A program made the translations under genes and the position numbers. From positions 1,136,757 through 1,200,756 of the forward strand of contig LT160592.1 of assembly GCA_900049755.1 (NCBI GenBank): DNA of 64,000 bases. The letters run 5' to 3'. Under the pieces are notes generated by a model. The model was not told the DNA's origin. It saw only the letters and a program-made list of their open reading frames with translations, and did no database searches. The stretch comes from Corynebacterium provencense (GTDB lineage: Bacteria > Actinomycetota > Actinomycetes > Mycobacteriales > Mycobacteriaceae). Positions 1-9,220 of this stretch are shown here, piece after piece. How positions within the stretch are numbered: the stretch's first letter is position 1; every line of letters starts with the position of its first letter.

Positions 1-1108
1 CGATGTGCGGGTTACGTTCCCATGCCTGCGGGACCATCATCATCACGGCGTGGGGGAGGGAACGCCCTGCGAGGTGGAGGAGTTCCAGGGCCTCGTCGAA
101 ACGCCCGGTGTCGGATCCAGCCGGGTCGCAGACGGGCAGGACGCGGTCGATGTCACCGAGGATCTCGCTGCGGATCTGGGACTCCCGGGCCCTCATCCAG
201 TTCTCGTTGCCGCGGACGGTGTTGATTTCACCGTTGTGGGCGACGAGACGGAACGGGTGCGCCAGCGGCCAGGAGGGGAAGGTGTTGGTGGAGAACCTGG
301 AGTGGACCACGGCGAGCGCGGACTCCGTCCGCTCGTCCTGCAGGTCGAGGTAGAACTCACGGAGCTGCGGCGTGGTGAGCATGCCCTTGTAGACGATGGT
401 GCGGGCCGACAGGGAGGGGAAGTAGACGGTGTCTGCCCCGCTGCCGGCGCCCGGGCCCTTTGAACCGAGTTCGCGTTCGGCGCGCTTGCGGACGAACCAG
501 GCACGTCGGTCGAGGTCGATGCCTTCGAGGGGGCGGCCCTCGGCGTCCTTCCCGGCGATGAAGAGCTGGTAGATGATCGGTTCGGCGTCGCGGGCCATGG
601 CACCGAGGGAGGAGTCGTCGACGGGGACCTTACGCCAGGCGAGCAGTTCGAGCTTCTCCTCGGAGATGATGTCCTCGACGGCACGCATGGCGTCGAGCGC
701 CGCCATCCGGGAGGCGGGGAGGAAGGCCGTGCCGGTGGCGTAGGAGCCGGCCGGCGGCAGTTCGACGCCCTGGGACGCCATTTCCTCGCGCAGGAACCGG
801 TCCGGGATCTGCAGCAGGATGCCCGCACCGTCGCCGGTGTTCTTCTCCGCTCCGGCGGCGCCACGGTGGTCGAGGTTGACGAGCGCCCGGATGCCCTTGT
901 CGACGATGTCGTGGGAGGCCCGTCCGTGGATGTCGACGACGAAGGCGACACCGCAGGCGTCGTGTTCGTAGCTGGGGTGGTAGAGCCCCCGGGGTGCAGG
1001 GTAGTTCGGCGAGGTACCGGTCGCCGCGCCTGCAGCGGGTCCCGCAGAAGGAACTGCAGTGGTGCCTGTCGTGGTGCCTGTCGCTGTGCCTGTCGTGGAG
1101 TCGGTCAT
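1..1108 (-). CDS. gltB: glutamate synthase (NADPH) large subunit, N-terminal part
   Basis: This is the amino-terminal ~369 residues of the GOGAT large subunit, which converts 2-oxoglutarate and glutamine into two glutamates; the rest lies beyond the window. Reading from ATG 1108, a Thr/Gly/Ala-rich leader of 51 residues precedes the motif HDACGVAFV. Cys52 is the expected N-terminal nucleophile of the class II glutamine amidotransferase domain, exposed after propeptide removal. Further family motifs follow, including [37 protein letters not shown] and HNGEINT-RGN. The propeptide seems somewhat long for the family. The 524-bp upstream region holds a GlxR-like site. The gltD small subunit is not visible. 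Identity is certain; the exact start is inferred. Confidence 0.95.
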   Translation of the reverse strand, partial: MTDSTTGTATGTTTGTTAVPSAGPAAGAATGTSPNYPAPRGLYHPSYEHDACGVAFVVDIHGRASHDIVDKGIRALVNLDHRGAAGAEKNTGDGAGILLQIPDRFLREEMASQGVELPPAGSYATGTAFLPASRMAALDAMRAVEDIISEEKLELLAWRKVPVDDSSLGAMARDAEPIIYQLFIAGKDAEGRPLEGIDLDRRAWFVRKRAERELGSKGPGAGSGADTVYFPSLSARTIVYKGMLTTPQLREFYLDLQDERTESALAVVHSRFSTNTFPSWPLAHPFRLVAHNGEINTVRGNENWMRARESQIRSEILGDIDRVLPVCDPAGSDTGRFDEALELLHLAGRSLPHAVMMMVPQAWERNPHI

Positions 1109-1632
1109 GGGGTCGTCAGCCTCCGGGGAAGTCGTGGAGCAGTTGTCGGGCTGCTCCGGGTCGGCGACCTGTGTCGACGAGTCACTGTCGGCAGGTCGCG
1201 TCGGGGTTGTGGTGGGCAGCTGTGGTCCGGTCCGGCGCGGGGTGTGGTGCGCCGGTCGGGGTCACTGGTGGTCACTGGTGGACCGTCGGGTGTCACCCCA
1301 TACATACGGTCGCTGTCCGGGTGATCAAAATGAGGTTGTCCTCACTCGGGCAGCTGTTCACATCAGAGTGTGATATATGCCACACAATATGGGTACGTGC
1401 GCTGGCGGTCTCCACATGAAGTTGTCTTTGTATCTTAGCCCCGTACACCCCCGCAACCCCACCCAACTGTGAAGTCTCACCAGGTGGACGCGGATCATCC
1501 ACATAGCGGTCCATTTGTTTCGTGCGTGTTTCTCCGTAGTTTCTCTTCAGTTTCCGGCCGCGGTACCGGACGACCTCCCGGGAGACCGCCTGACGGCACC
1601 GGACGTACCATGACCGGGATGAAAGGACGCCC
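1109..1632. other. 524-bp intergenic region, gltB promoter side
   Basis: This is a divergent promoter region between gltB (minus) and the hypothetical gene at 1633 (plus). It contains one CRP/GlxR-like palindrome at 1369-1384. A TACCAT box near 1606 could serve the plus-strand gene. I see no convincing coding sequence: the open frames crossing it have unlikely Arg/Ser-rich translations. No clear AmtR-type nitrogen operator was found by eye. Confidence 0.5.
1369..1384. promoter_or_regulatory. GlxR/CRP-type binding site upstream of gltB
   Basis: The sequence TGTGATATATGCCACA matches the corynebacterial GlxR consensus TGTGANNTANNTCACA at every fixed position except one (T to C at position 12). 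It lies 261 bp upstream of the gltB start. The match is seen directly; binding and the direction of regulation are inferred. Confidence 0.55.
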
Positions 1633-2409
1633 GTGAAAGACCCGTACCGCATCCCCGGCATGCTCGACGCCCTCGGCCACCTCTGGGAGGCCCGTCCCGA
1701 CCTCACCCTCCCCCGGCTGCTCGGCCTGCTGGAGACCCACGGGGCCGGCTGGAACGCCACCGACGAAGAGACCCTGACGGTCCTGCGCCGGCTCTGCGCC
1801 GAGACCCCGGCCCGTCTCCGGGACATTCCCGGCGCCCTGGACGACGACGGCGGCGTGCACGGGAGATACCTCGTGACCACCGAAGACAGCGGCAGCACCG
1901 GGCACGCCGGCACCGCCGCCGGCCGGCTGGTGACCCTCGGCCCCGGCAGAGCCGCGGTCCGGACGCTCCCCGCCACCCGCCGCCAGGCACTGCACGAACT
2001 GCCCCAGCCCGTCGTCTGGGACCACGCAGGAGTACGCAGCTGCAGCGTCGCACAGCCCCTGGTCATCCTCGACACCTCCGGCGTCCCCCACCATCTCGGC
2101 CTCGTCTCCTCGATCCGGACAGTCACGGCACCGGCCTCCGACGGCGAGGTCAGGTCCCTGACGGGACTGCGCCGCGCGACCCTCGACACAGTTCACCTGC
2201 TGGAACTCGGCGACGCCGGCGACAGTGGGACAGTACTGGTGGACCGCTCCCTGTGGCTGTTCACTGCCGGTCGACGCGAACTCCACCGCGAGAAGCTCGA
2301 CTGGTCCCGGCTCGACCGCGCGAGCGTCGGGGAACCCCTGCGGGTACAGCTCACCCACGGCGGCGTGCGGGAACTCGCCGTCGTAGAACGGATCACCCGC
2401 CTGGAGTGA
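1633..2409 (+). CDS. conserved hypothetical protein
   Basis: 258 aa, starting at GTG 1633 with a GAAAGGA ribosome-binding site at 1621. The protein has no membrane segments or signal peptide. The N-terminal ~60 residues (LGHLWEARPDLTLPRLLGLLE) look helical. The rest is predicted mixed alpha/beta, with a repeated pattern of short beta segments. It ends just before tRNA-Ser, which is on the other strand. I do not recognise a family, and the gene's position beside gltB gives no functional clue. Codon use and third-position GC look native. Confidence 0.75.
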   Translation: MKDPYRIPGMLDALGHLWEARPDLTLPRLLGLLETHGAGWNATDEETLTVLRRLCAETPARLRDIPGALDDDGGVHGRYLVTTEDSGSTGHAGTAAGRLVTLGPGRAAVRTLPATRRQALHELPQPVVWDHAGVRSCSVAQPLVILDTSGVPHHLGLVSSIRTVTAPASDGEVRSLTGLRRATLDTVHLLELGDAGDSGTVLVDRSLWLFTAGRRELHREKLDWSRLDRASVGEPLRVQLTHGGVRELAVVERITRLE

Positions 2410-2454
2410 GGCGTCCTCCACCCCCGACGGTTACCGGCGGGACTTCCTGAACTG

Positions 2455-2539
2455 CGGAGACGGCGGGATTTGAACCCGCGGACGATCACTCGTCGCTGGT
2501 TTTCAAGACCAGTGCATTCGGCCGCTCTGCCACGTCTCC
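2455..2539 (-). tRNA. tRNA-Ser (anticodon UGA)
   Basis: An 85-nt class II tRNA on the minus strand. The acceptor stem pairs GGAGACG (2533-2539 read on minus) with CGTCTCC (2456-2462), with G as discriminator. The anticodon loop contains CUUGAAA with TGA at 2505-2503, flanked by the CTGGT/ACCAG stem. A long variable arm and the T-loop GGGTTCAAATCCC are visible. CCA is not encoded. Confidence 0.96.
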
Positions 2540-2705
2540 TCGCGTATCCCACGGCGCTGCCGACCACTGCGGCAGGTCACCGAACCACCCGAAGCCGGGC
2601 GGCGGACACAGCGGCACAATTGTAGCGCATACCCCCGGCGGAACAGTGCCCCGGGGACCACGGAACCCCGGTGCGGGAGAGTGACGACGGTTACCCTGGA
2701 CAGGC

Positions 2706-3692
2706 ATGAAGGCGATCATCCAGAAAGACCCCGACGACCCGACTTCACTGACCTGGTCAGACTCCCCCACACCGGTTCCCGGGGACAACGAGGTGCTGGT
2801 GAAGGTCACCGCCGCAGGCGTCAACCGGGCCGACACCCTCCAGGCCCAGGGACACTATCCTCCGCCTCCCGGAGTGACGGACATCATCGGCCTGGAAGTT
2901 GCCGGGGTGATCGAGGACGCCAACGGCTGTGTGCGTCCCGACGGTACCCCCTGGGCCTCCGGCGACCGGGTCGGAGCGCTGCTGTCCGGCGGCGGCTACG
3001 CCGAGTACGTCACCGTCCCGGCAGGCCAGCTGCTCCCCGTACCCGCCGGATTCAGTCTCACGGACACCGCCAGCATCGTGGAGGTCGCATGCACAGTGTG
3101 GTCGAACCTCATGATGACCGCGCACCTGCACAAAGGTGACCTCCTGCTCGTCCACGGCGGCGGAGGCGGGGTCGGGCTGTTCGCCGTCCAGGTCGCCAAA
3201 GCGCTCGGAGCACGCGTCGCAGTCACCGCGGGAAGTACCGCGAAACTCGACGTGTGCCGCAGCTACGGGGCGGAACTGCTCATCAACTACCGCGACGAGG
3301 ACTTCACCTCCGTCATCAGGGAGGCCGGCGGCGCAGACGTCATCCTCGACATCATCGGCGCGAAATACCTCGACCGGAACGTCTCCGCCCTGGCCAGTGA
3401 CGGCCACCTCGTCATCATTGGAATGCAGGGTGGAGTCAGAGGGGAACTCAACATCGGCAGACTGCTCAACAGACGGGGCACCATCTCGGCGACAGGCCTG
3501 CGCTACCGGGACACCGACGACAAGGCCCGGATCGTCCGGGCGACCGTCGACAACGTGTGGCCGATGCTGGCCGACGGCACCGTCCGACACCACGTGGACA
3601 GGGTGATTCCCGTCCGGGACGCCGCCGCCGCCCACGCCGCGCTGCTGGCCGGGGAGGTCACCGGAAAGATCGTGCTGTCAGTCTCAGACTGA
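2706..3692 (+). CDS. qor: NAD(P)H:quinone oxidoreductase (zeta-crystallin-like MDR family)
   Basis: A 328-aa medium-chain dehydrogenase/reductase of the quinone oxidoreductase branch, without structural zinc cysteines. Residues ~1-110 form the GroES-like domain (AAGVNRADTLQAQGHYPPPPG, IIGLEVAGVI, GDRVGALLSGGGYAEY). Residues ~120-280 form the Rossmann domain with the nucleotide-binding motif HGGGGGVGLFAVQVAKALGA. It likely reduces quinones or electrophilic enones with NADPH. ATG 2706 lies 8 nt after a TACCCT -10 box (2692-2697), so the mRNA is probably leaderless. Its natural substrate is unknown. Confidence 0.9.
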   Translation: MKAIIQKDPDDPTSLTWSDSPTPVPGDNEVLVKVTAAGVNRADTLQAQGHYPPPPGVTDIIGLEVAGVIEDANGCVRPDGTPWASGDRVGALLSGGGYAEYVTVPAGQLLPVPAGFSLTDTASIVEVACTVWSNLMMTAHLHKGDLLLVHGGGGGVGLFAVQVAKALGARVAVTAGSTAKLDVCRSYGAELLINYRDEDFTSVIREAGGADVILDIIGAKYLDRNVSALASDGHLVIIGMQGGVRGELNIGRLLNRRGTISATGLRYRDTDDKARIVRATVDNVWPMLADGTVRHHVDRVIPVRDAAAAHAALLAGEVTGKIVLSVSD

Positions 3693-3759
3693 CCGGGAAC
3701 ATTCACCCCGTTCACGGGGTCACACAGGGGACAAGCACAGCGACCGTCAAGGAGAAACC

Positions 3760-3951
3760 GTGTCCGGTCCCCGAACTCCCCGTCCTCCCCTGCACATCCC
3801 GGTGAAGGACGCCTTCCTCAGTGTCCCGCTCCCCGATGAACCGGACATTCCCCCCGCACCACCCGGCCCCGGACGGGAACCCGCCCCCCACCCCTTCAGC
3901 GACAGTGCCGGCAACGCACCGATCCTGTACCTCCGACTGCAGACTCCATAG
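3760..3951 (+). CDS. possible small proline-rich protein
   Basis: 63 aa from GTG 3760, with a strong AAGGAG ribosome-binding site (3749-3754) five nt upstream; this is the main reason to believe it is translated. The product is Pro-rich (PDIPPAPPGPG, REPAPHPF) and has no recognisable domain. It follows qor by 67 bp. It could be a real small gene or the remnant of a longer one. Confidence 0.4.
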   Translation: MSGPRTPRPPLHIPVKDAFLSVPLPDEPDIPPAPPGPGREPAPHPFSDSAGNAPILYLRLQTP

Positions 3952-4179
3952 GTTTCAGGAAGACATGAACTTCTTCACCGACTACCTCCACTGAACTTCG
4001 CGAATATTTCAGAATATAGCTTGTCCTGTTACTGTGTGAACATATTTCTTTTATAGCCCACTCAGGATTCTCGCCTCGGCAACCGCTCAACCACGGCCCC
4101 CAAGTGCGGGGGAGGCTGGCCTGCTTAAGGCGGCCACGCCCTCACTGACCTTGCCGGCACGTTCCGCGACATCAGATCC
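3952..4179. other. AT-rich intergenic region with a nine-residue open frame
   Basis: The stretch 3990-4060 is markedly AT-rich against its surroundings, with GAATATTTC and AGAATATAG segments, and probably carries promoter elements for the TM2 gene. A minimal ORF at 3965-3994 (MNFFTDYLH, stop) follows an AGGAAG motif and could be a leader peptide. Nothing else is recognisable. Confidence 0.35.
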
Positions 4180-4647
4180 ATGACATCCCGTACCCCCAAT
4201 GAAATGACCATGACAAACCCTTTCTCACAGGATCCTCAGAACTGGAAGAGCCAGCCGCAGTACCCGCAGCAGCCTTTCGCACAGCAGCCCTACGCACCCC
4301 CGCAGCCTGCCCAGGACCCGCAGTACCCCCAGTACCCGGTCGCATACACCCAGCCGCAGATGCCCGCCCAGCAGCAGGCCGTGGCCTTCTCCCCCAAGTC
4401 CAAAGCCGCTGCGGCTCTTCTGGCATTCTTCCTGGGCGGTCTCGGCGCCCACAACTTCTACCTAGGATACACCGGAAAGGGCTTCTGTCAGCTGGCCCTG
4501 CTGGTTTTCGGGGTGTTCACGAGCCTCTTCGTCATCGGCTTCCTCATGCTGGGAGCGCTGAGCCTCTGGGTGCTGATCGAGTTCATCATGATCCTCACCG
4601 GCGGCGGAGCGTACACGCACGATTCCGTGGGCCGTCCGCTGTCCTGA
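4180..4647 (+). CDS. TM2 domain-containing membrane protein
   Basis: 155 aa from ATG 4180; in-frame ATGs at 4204 and 4210 are equally possible, and the version starting MTNPFSQDPQNW reads like a typical family start. Residues ~15-75 are a Pro/Gln/Tyr-rich cytoplasmic tail with repeated PQYP and QPYAPPQ units. Residues ~80-145 are the TM2 domain: a first helix KAAAALLAFFLGGLGAHNFY, then the G-YTGKGFCQL turn and a second hydrophobic segment ending in VLIEFIMILTGG. The family has no assigned enzymatic role. It is convergent with the gene at 4703. Confidence 0.88.
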   Translation: MTSRTPNEMTMTNPFSQDPQNWKSQPQYPQQPFAQQPYAPPQPAQDPQYPQYPVAYTQPQMPAQQQAVAFSPKSKAAAALLAFFLGGLGAHNFYLGYTGKGFCQLALLVFGVFTSLFVIGFLMLGALSLWVLIEFIMILTGGGAYTHDSVGRPLS

Positions 4648-4702
4648 CCGCGGGAACGGTCGACACGGTCCCGGCTGCGGCACTGCGTATGCGCCACTCC
4701 GC

Positions 4703-6073
4703 CTACACCATTCCGCCGACAACCCTGACCAGCTGATCGACGTCGTAGCGGGTGTTGTGCGGTGCGAACGCGACACACACGGCACCCCCCATTTCAGCGA
4801 CACCCATCTGGTCGAAGAGCGCACTGTCCTCCAGGCCCACCACTTCGGCGACGACACCGTTGTCCAGCAGCCGTTCCGCCACAGTCGCGGCAGACAGTCC
4901 GGGCACCAGGAAACTCACCCTCGGCACGCGGTCCGTCGGAGACCACAGATCCGTGTACCCCCCGTCGTCCACGGTCCACGATCCGTGACCCCCGCCGTTG
5001 TAGGCACCGTGGTCGTCTCCGGTCACCCCGACAACATGAACCACCCCGAAATCGCGGAGCCCGTCGATGAGATGACGGGCCAGTCCGTTCATGTACTCCT
5101 CCGCCGCAGGCAGTGAGGTCGCCAGTTTCGAGCGACGGTCACCGGTGGCGTCCTCGTCCAGGCCCGCCAGAAAATCGACCGTAGCCGGGACTGCGCCCAG
5201 AAGCCCCGGCGCAAGACCTCCCCGCTCCAGTGCCGCAACCCGCCGCTTCGCCAGCGAATGGAGGTCCGGGGTGGAGTGCCTGCCCGTGCGTACCTCCGCC
5301 AGCTTCAGCTGGGCCAGCATCGTCTGGTCCCGGAACACCAGTGCCCCCACCTCGGGGCCCCCGAGCGGGGCCAGGTCGAGCGCCACGACATCGGCACCCC
5401 ATTCATCTATGTCTATCCTCCGGTACGGCGCGTACGCCGCGGCGTCCACGACCAGCCACCCGTTGGACTTCGCGTGGAGCAGGTCAGCCACCGCCCGGAC
5501 GTCCGTCACCGTACCGATGTGCGCATTGGCCGCGGCGACGGCGACGACAGAGGTGTACGGCCCGATGAGTTCACTGAACTGCCAGGTGGGCAGGGAACCC
5601 GTGGTGAGTTCCGCCTCCGCCCACCGCACCTTGGCACCGTAGAGGTCGGACGCCAGTTCCCACGGGGCGATGTTCACCGGGTCGTCGATGCGGGACAGGA
5701 CGACCTCCCGGCCTATCCGCAGTTTGGCCGGCAGTGAGGACGCCAGGGTGTTCAGCAGCGCGGCCCGGCTCGGTCCCAGCACCACGCACTCGGCAACCCC
5801 TCCGACCAGGTCCGCGACGGCGGCCCTGGCCTCGTCGACGTAGATGTCGCCCCTGGTCCCTGTCCCGGTCGTCCCGGCCTCCCCGCCCACCTGCACGGTG
5901 CCGGGGTCCGCCTGCAGTGGGGCGGTCCGGAACGCCCTGGTCACCGCCGAACTCACCTTCTCCGGGACCTGGGCGCGAGTACCCGCGTTGAGGTAGGTCC
6001 ACCCGTCGGACTGGGAGACATAGAGCCCACGGGCCCTCGCGGAATCGAACACGCCTGAACGCACCTCATTCAT
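4703..6073 (-). CDS. class V aminotransferase-fold protein (cysteine desulfurase-like) without the PLP lysine
   Basis: 456 aa from ATG 6073; earlier ATGs up to 6151 are in frame and no clear ribosome-binding site decides between them. The fold is that of SufS/Csd: TYLNAGTRAQVP at the N terminus, SRIDDPVNIAPWE (where SufS has EHHAN..PW), AAANAHIGTVTDV, and VVDAAAYAPYRRID with Asp210 as the PLP-N1 aspartate. The signature that normally reads SGHK-GPxGxG is here LAPLGGPEVGAL. The Schiff-base lysine is therefore Pro236 and the preceding His is Ala235. It probably cannot work as an ordinary PLP desulfurase. It is divergent from wzm. Confidence 0.8.
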   Translation of the reverse strand: MNEVRSGVFDSARARGLYVSQSDGWTYLNAGTRAQVPEKVSSAVTRAFRTAPLQADPGTVQVGGEAGTTGTGTRGDIYVDEARAAVADLVGGVAECVVLGPSRAALLNTLASSLPAKLRIGREVVLSRIDDPVNIAPWELASDLYGAKVRWAEAELTTGSLPTWQFSELIGPYTSVVAVAAANAHIGTVTDVRAVADLLHAKSNGWLVVDAAAYAPYRRIDIDEWGADVVALDLAPLGGPEVGALVFRDQTMLAQLKLAEVRTGRHSTPDLHSLAKRRVAALERGGLAPGLLGAVPATVDFLAGLDEDATGDRRSKLATSLPAAEEYMNGLARHLIDGLRDFGVVHVVGVTGDDHGAYNGGGHGSWTVDDGGYTDLWSPTDRVPRVSFLVPGLSAATVAERLLDNGVVAEVVGLEDSALFDQMGVAEMGGAVCVAFAPHNTRYDVDQLVRVVGGMV

Positions 6074-6362
6074 GGACATCAAGGACATCACGGACATATC
6101 ACGGACTTTGCACGGTATCTGCACGGTCAAACAGGTCATCTCGGACGTCACGCTGCCGGGCCTGCCGGTGGCCGTCGTGACCCGATCCTACAGCCCCTGC
6201 CGGACAGCTCCACAAGCCCCGGCAGTGAGCCCGCAGCGGGACCGCAGGGACTCCGCAGTCAGCTGTCGGGGAACTGTCCGGAGGGTTGGAGAAAGCTGCG
6301 GGAACTGCCGGGAGACAGGCGTGTTTTCTCTTCCTGCGACCACTCCGGGGTACCGTTGACGG

Positions 6363-7289
6363 GTGTCAGAATCAGAGATCGAGCACCCTAACACCGAAAG
6401 GGCAGGCAGCGTCGCGCTCTCCCCGGACTTCGACAGATTCGTCGCCCGGGTGCCGGAGGACGAGGTTCCTGCCTCCACCTCCCAGACATTCGGCGCCGCC
6501 TGGGACGACCTCCGCCGGGGCTTCGCCCAACGTGAACTGTGGTTCGCCCTGGGCTGGCAGGACATCAAGCAGCGTTACCGCCGCTCGGTCCTGGGCCCCC
6601 TCTGGATCACCATCGCCACCGGCGTGATGTCTGCCGCACTGGGACTCCTCTACTCCCTGCTCTTCAACATCGACGTGAAGACCTTCCTTCCCCACGTCGC
6701 ACTGGGACTGATCCTCTGGGGGTTCATCGCCGGATGCATCAACGAGGGGTCGCAGGTCTTCATCGCCAACGAAGGCCTGATCAAGCAGCTTCCCAGCGCA
6801 CTGAGTGTGCACGTGTACCGGCTCGTGTGGCGTCAGTTCCTCTTCCTCCTGCACAACCTCGCAATCTGGCTGATTCTGCTGGCCGTCTTCCGGATGCCGG
6901 TGGGGTGGGAGGTCATCCTCGCGGTACCCGGGCTGGCCCTCCTCGTCGCGAACGGCGTGTGGGTCTCCATGTTCTTCGGCATCATCGCCACCCGTTTCCG
7001 GGATGTCGCCCCGCTGCTGGAGTCCCTGGTGCAGCTGCTGTTCTACATGACGCCGATCGTGTGGATGGACTCCACATTGAAGGACCGTGTGGGTGACATC
7101 GGCAACAAGGCCTACATCGCCGAGCTCAACCCGCTCTACCACTACATGGCGATCGTGCGCGGACCGATGATCGGGGAGCCGGTGGCACTGCGGTCCTGGC
7201 TCATCGTCCTGGTACTCACCGTGCTGGGCACACTGTTCGCGATGGTCTTCATGCGCCAGTGGCGCTCCCGCATCAGCTACTGGGTCTAG
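6363..7289 (+). CDS. wzm: galactan/polysaccharide ABC exporter, membrane subunit
   Basis: 308-aa ABC-2 type permease. The N-terminal ~70 residues are cytoplasmic (RELWFALGWQDIKQRYRRSVLGPLW is the typical Wzm/RfbD entry motif). About six membrane segments follow between residues 75 and 300. With Wzt it is expected to flip the lipid-linked galactan precursor of arabinogalactan across the membrane. Its partner wzt starts 15 bp downstream, and glfT1 is nearby as in other mycolata. GTG 6363 lies 6 nt after a TACCGT -10 box (6351-6356), indicating a leaderless mRNA. Confidence 0.92.
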   Translation: MSESEIEHPNTERAGSVALSPDFDRFVARVPEDEVPASTSQTFGAAWDDLRRGFAQRELWFALGWQDIKQRYRRSVLGPLWITIATGVMSAALGLLYSLLFNIDVKTFLPHVALGLILWGFIAGCINEGSQVFIANEGLIKQLPSALSVHVYRLVWRQFLFLLHNLAIWLILLAVFRMPVGWEVILAVPGLALLVANGVWVSMFFGIIATRFRDVAPLLESLVQLLFYMTPIVWMDSTLKDRVGDIGNKAYIAELNPLYHYMAIVRGPMIGEPVALRSWLIVLVLTVLGTLFAMVFMRQWRSRISYWV

Positions 7290-7304
7290 GAGAGAATCTC
7301 ACCA

Positions 7305-8096
7305 ATGGTTTCGATCGACACCTACAACGCGTGCGTGGACTTCCCGATCTTCGACGCGAAGTCCCGCTCCCTGAAGAAGGCATTCCTCGGCGCGGCAGGA
7401 GGCGCCATCGGACGCAACGCAGACAACACCGTTGTCGTCGAGGCGCTGCGGGACATCAACCTCCATCTGAAGGAGGGAGACCGCATCGGGCTCGTCGGCC
7501 ACAACGGTGCCGGCAAGTCAACTCTTCTACGGCTGCTCTCGGGGATCTACGAACCCACCCGAGGTTCCGCGGTGGTGTCCGGGAGGGTGGCCCCGGTCTT
7601 CGACCTCGGGGTCGGCATGGACCCCGAGATCTCCGGATGGGAGAACATCATCATCCGCGGTCTCTTCCTCGGGGAATCCAAGAGGTCCATGCAGAAGAAG
7701 ATGGACGAGATAGCCGAGTTCAGTGAGCTCGGCGACTACCTGTCCATGCCGCTGCGCACCTACTCCTCCGGCATGCGCGTCCGACTGGCCCTGGGGGTCG
7801 TGACCTCCATCGAACCGGAGATTCTCCTTCTCGACGAAGGTATCGGGGCGGTGGACGCCGCGTTCATGGCCAAAGCCCGGGTGAGGCTCCAGTCACTGGT
7901 GGCGAAGTCAGGGATCCTCGTCTTCGCCTCCCACTCCAACGAGTTCCTCGCACAGCTCTGCGACTCCGCCCTGTGGGTCGACCACGGTGAGATCAGGGAA
8001 TGCGGGCCGGTCGACGAGATCGTCGGCAACTACGAGGGGCCCGAAGCCAGGGACCAGGTCCGCGGCACCCTGAAGAATCTGGGCCGTCTCCGGTAG
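7305..8096 (+). CDS. wzt: galactan/polysaccharide ABC exporter, ATP-binding subunit
   Basis: 263-aa ABC ATPase of the Wzt/RfbE type. Walker A is GHNGAGKST (~residues 65-73), the signature is YSSGMRVRLALGV, Walker B is ILLLDEGIGAVD and the switch His is in ASHS. The protein ends soon after the nucleotide-binding domain and lacks the C-terminal carbohydrate-binding domain of O-antigen Wzt proteins. That agrees with the mycobacterial/corynebacterial galactan exporter. A GGAGA site precedes ATG 7305. Confidence 0.92.
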   Translation: MVSIDTYNACVDFPIFDAKSRSLKKAFLGAAGGAIGRNADNTVVVEALRDINLHLKEGDRIGLVGHNGAGKSTLLRLLSGIYEPTRGSAVVSGRVAPVFDLGVGMDPEISGWENIIIRGLFLGESKRSMQKKMDEIAEFSELGDYLSMPLRTYSSGMRVRLALGVVTSIEPEILLLDEGIGAVDAAFMAKARVRLQSLVAKSGILVFASHSNEFLAQLCDSALWVDHGEIRECGPVDEIVGNYEGPEARDQVRGTLKNLGRLR

Positions 8097-8268
8097 TCGC
8101 GGCGTCCACGTCCCTTCCACTGCCACTCCTGCCACCCCGTCACCCCTGCTCCGGAGGTCATGCCCCGCCTGTGGAGCGGAAAGGCGATCTTCCCGGGAAC
8201 TTTCCGGGAGTTCCTGTGTCTCATCCCTGACATGCTGCGGTTGACGATCATCCCAGGGAGAGCAGGAC

Positions 8269-8598
8269 ATGACGACCACACCACCGTTCGGTAACCCGTA
8301 CGGACCAGTATCCGGCGGGCCACCCAACCCCTTCAGCGCTCAGGAGGGGATGCCGGCTGCGACGACCGGGACGCCGCTGTTCCCGGAACCCGCAGCCGCC
8401 GCACCACCGCCCGCCGCACCGTCAGCGATGCGTCGGCTGGGGGCTCACCGAAATCATCTCACCTTCTTCGTGGTCGAGACCTATCCGAGGAAGAACCCGG
8501 ACCGATGCACGGAGAACGACTACGTCGCCGGCTCCGCATCGTCAAGGATCCGTCAGGTGGCCCCAGCAACTGCATCGGTCTGTGTCCTCGTCACGTAG
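8269..8598 (+). pseudogene. hypothetical Pro/Ala-rich protein, probably truncated
   Basis: 109 aa with a plausible GGGAGAGCAGG ribosome-binding region before ATG 8269. Residues 1-50 resemble the Pro/Gly/Ala-rich cytoplasmic tails of many actinobacterial membrane proteins (FGNPYGPVSGGPPNPF, AAAAPPPAAP). The remainder is low-complexity coding of poor quality and no membrane domain follows. I read it as the 5' end of a gene whose main domain has been lost, in a stretch that otherwise looks non-coding. It could still be a short native protein. Confidence 0.35.
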
Positions 8599-9019
8599 CG
8601 GAGGTCCAACTGTGGGTCAGCAAATCGGTGGTGGTGTAAGCACATGTCGGACCACTTCACTTTCCGTCGCAGGACCCGTCGTACCCTCCTTCCCATTTCC
8701 AACCTGCTGGCCGGCGCGTACCTCTGAGGTCCAGAGACGCCGGCATGCCCGGTGGCGGATGCTCCTCAGTCGGAAGCGTCAACGAACTCGGTGGCACACA
8801 CGTCGGTTTGACGTCGGCGGGCATCGCGCTGATCAGACAGGAGTCCGCCTCCCTGAAAAGATCTGACGAAAAGTCAACTGACACCGGGCCGATACCACGA
8901 AAGACATGGACAATGACATCTACGTCAGATACGGTTGCTCCACCAACAGGGCGTTAAGGGGATTCGCAGACACCTGGCTGGCCAAGGAGAAGGCAGCGAA
9001 AGTCAGTTAGTGTTCTTCT
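8599..9019. other. decayed or non-coding stretch with a possible gene tail
   Basis: No convincing gene in 421 bp. A 34-residue open frame at 8906-9010 (MDNDIYVRYG..., ending WLAKEKAAKVS) has protein-like composition but no ribosome-binding site, and a stop lies 27 bp upstream in frame. It may be the tail of a lost gene. Base composition is less GC-rich than the flanking cell-wall genes. Confidence 0.3.
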
Positions 9020-9220
9020 TCACCGATGGCATGACCATCGCCCCAGATCCGGGCCCAGCTCCCCGACCCGCTCCGACACTTCGTCGAGTTCCGAGGTCAG
9101 CGACAGGAACTCGGGTCCCCAGCTGTCGTCCGCCAGTTCATCCCATCTCTGTTCCGTCACATGGTGGACGGAGGTGAGGTTCTCCATGACGGACAACGTG
9201 TCCAGGGCTCCACCAGGCAT
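9020..9220 (-). CDS. small acidic hypothetical protein
   Basis: 66 aa from ATG 9220, preceded by CGGAGT six nt upstream on the minus strand. A GTG two codons earlier would overlap that site. The product is acidic and helical (VHHVTEQRWDELADDSWG, LTSELDEVSERVGEL), a more protein-like composition than the alternatives here. No family is recognised. The last residues (GRWSCHR) suggest the C terminus may be truncated. Confidence 0.4.
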   Translation of the reverse strand: MPGGALDTLSVMENLTSVHHVTEQRWDELADDSWGPEFLSLTSELDEVSERVGELGPDLGRWSCHR

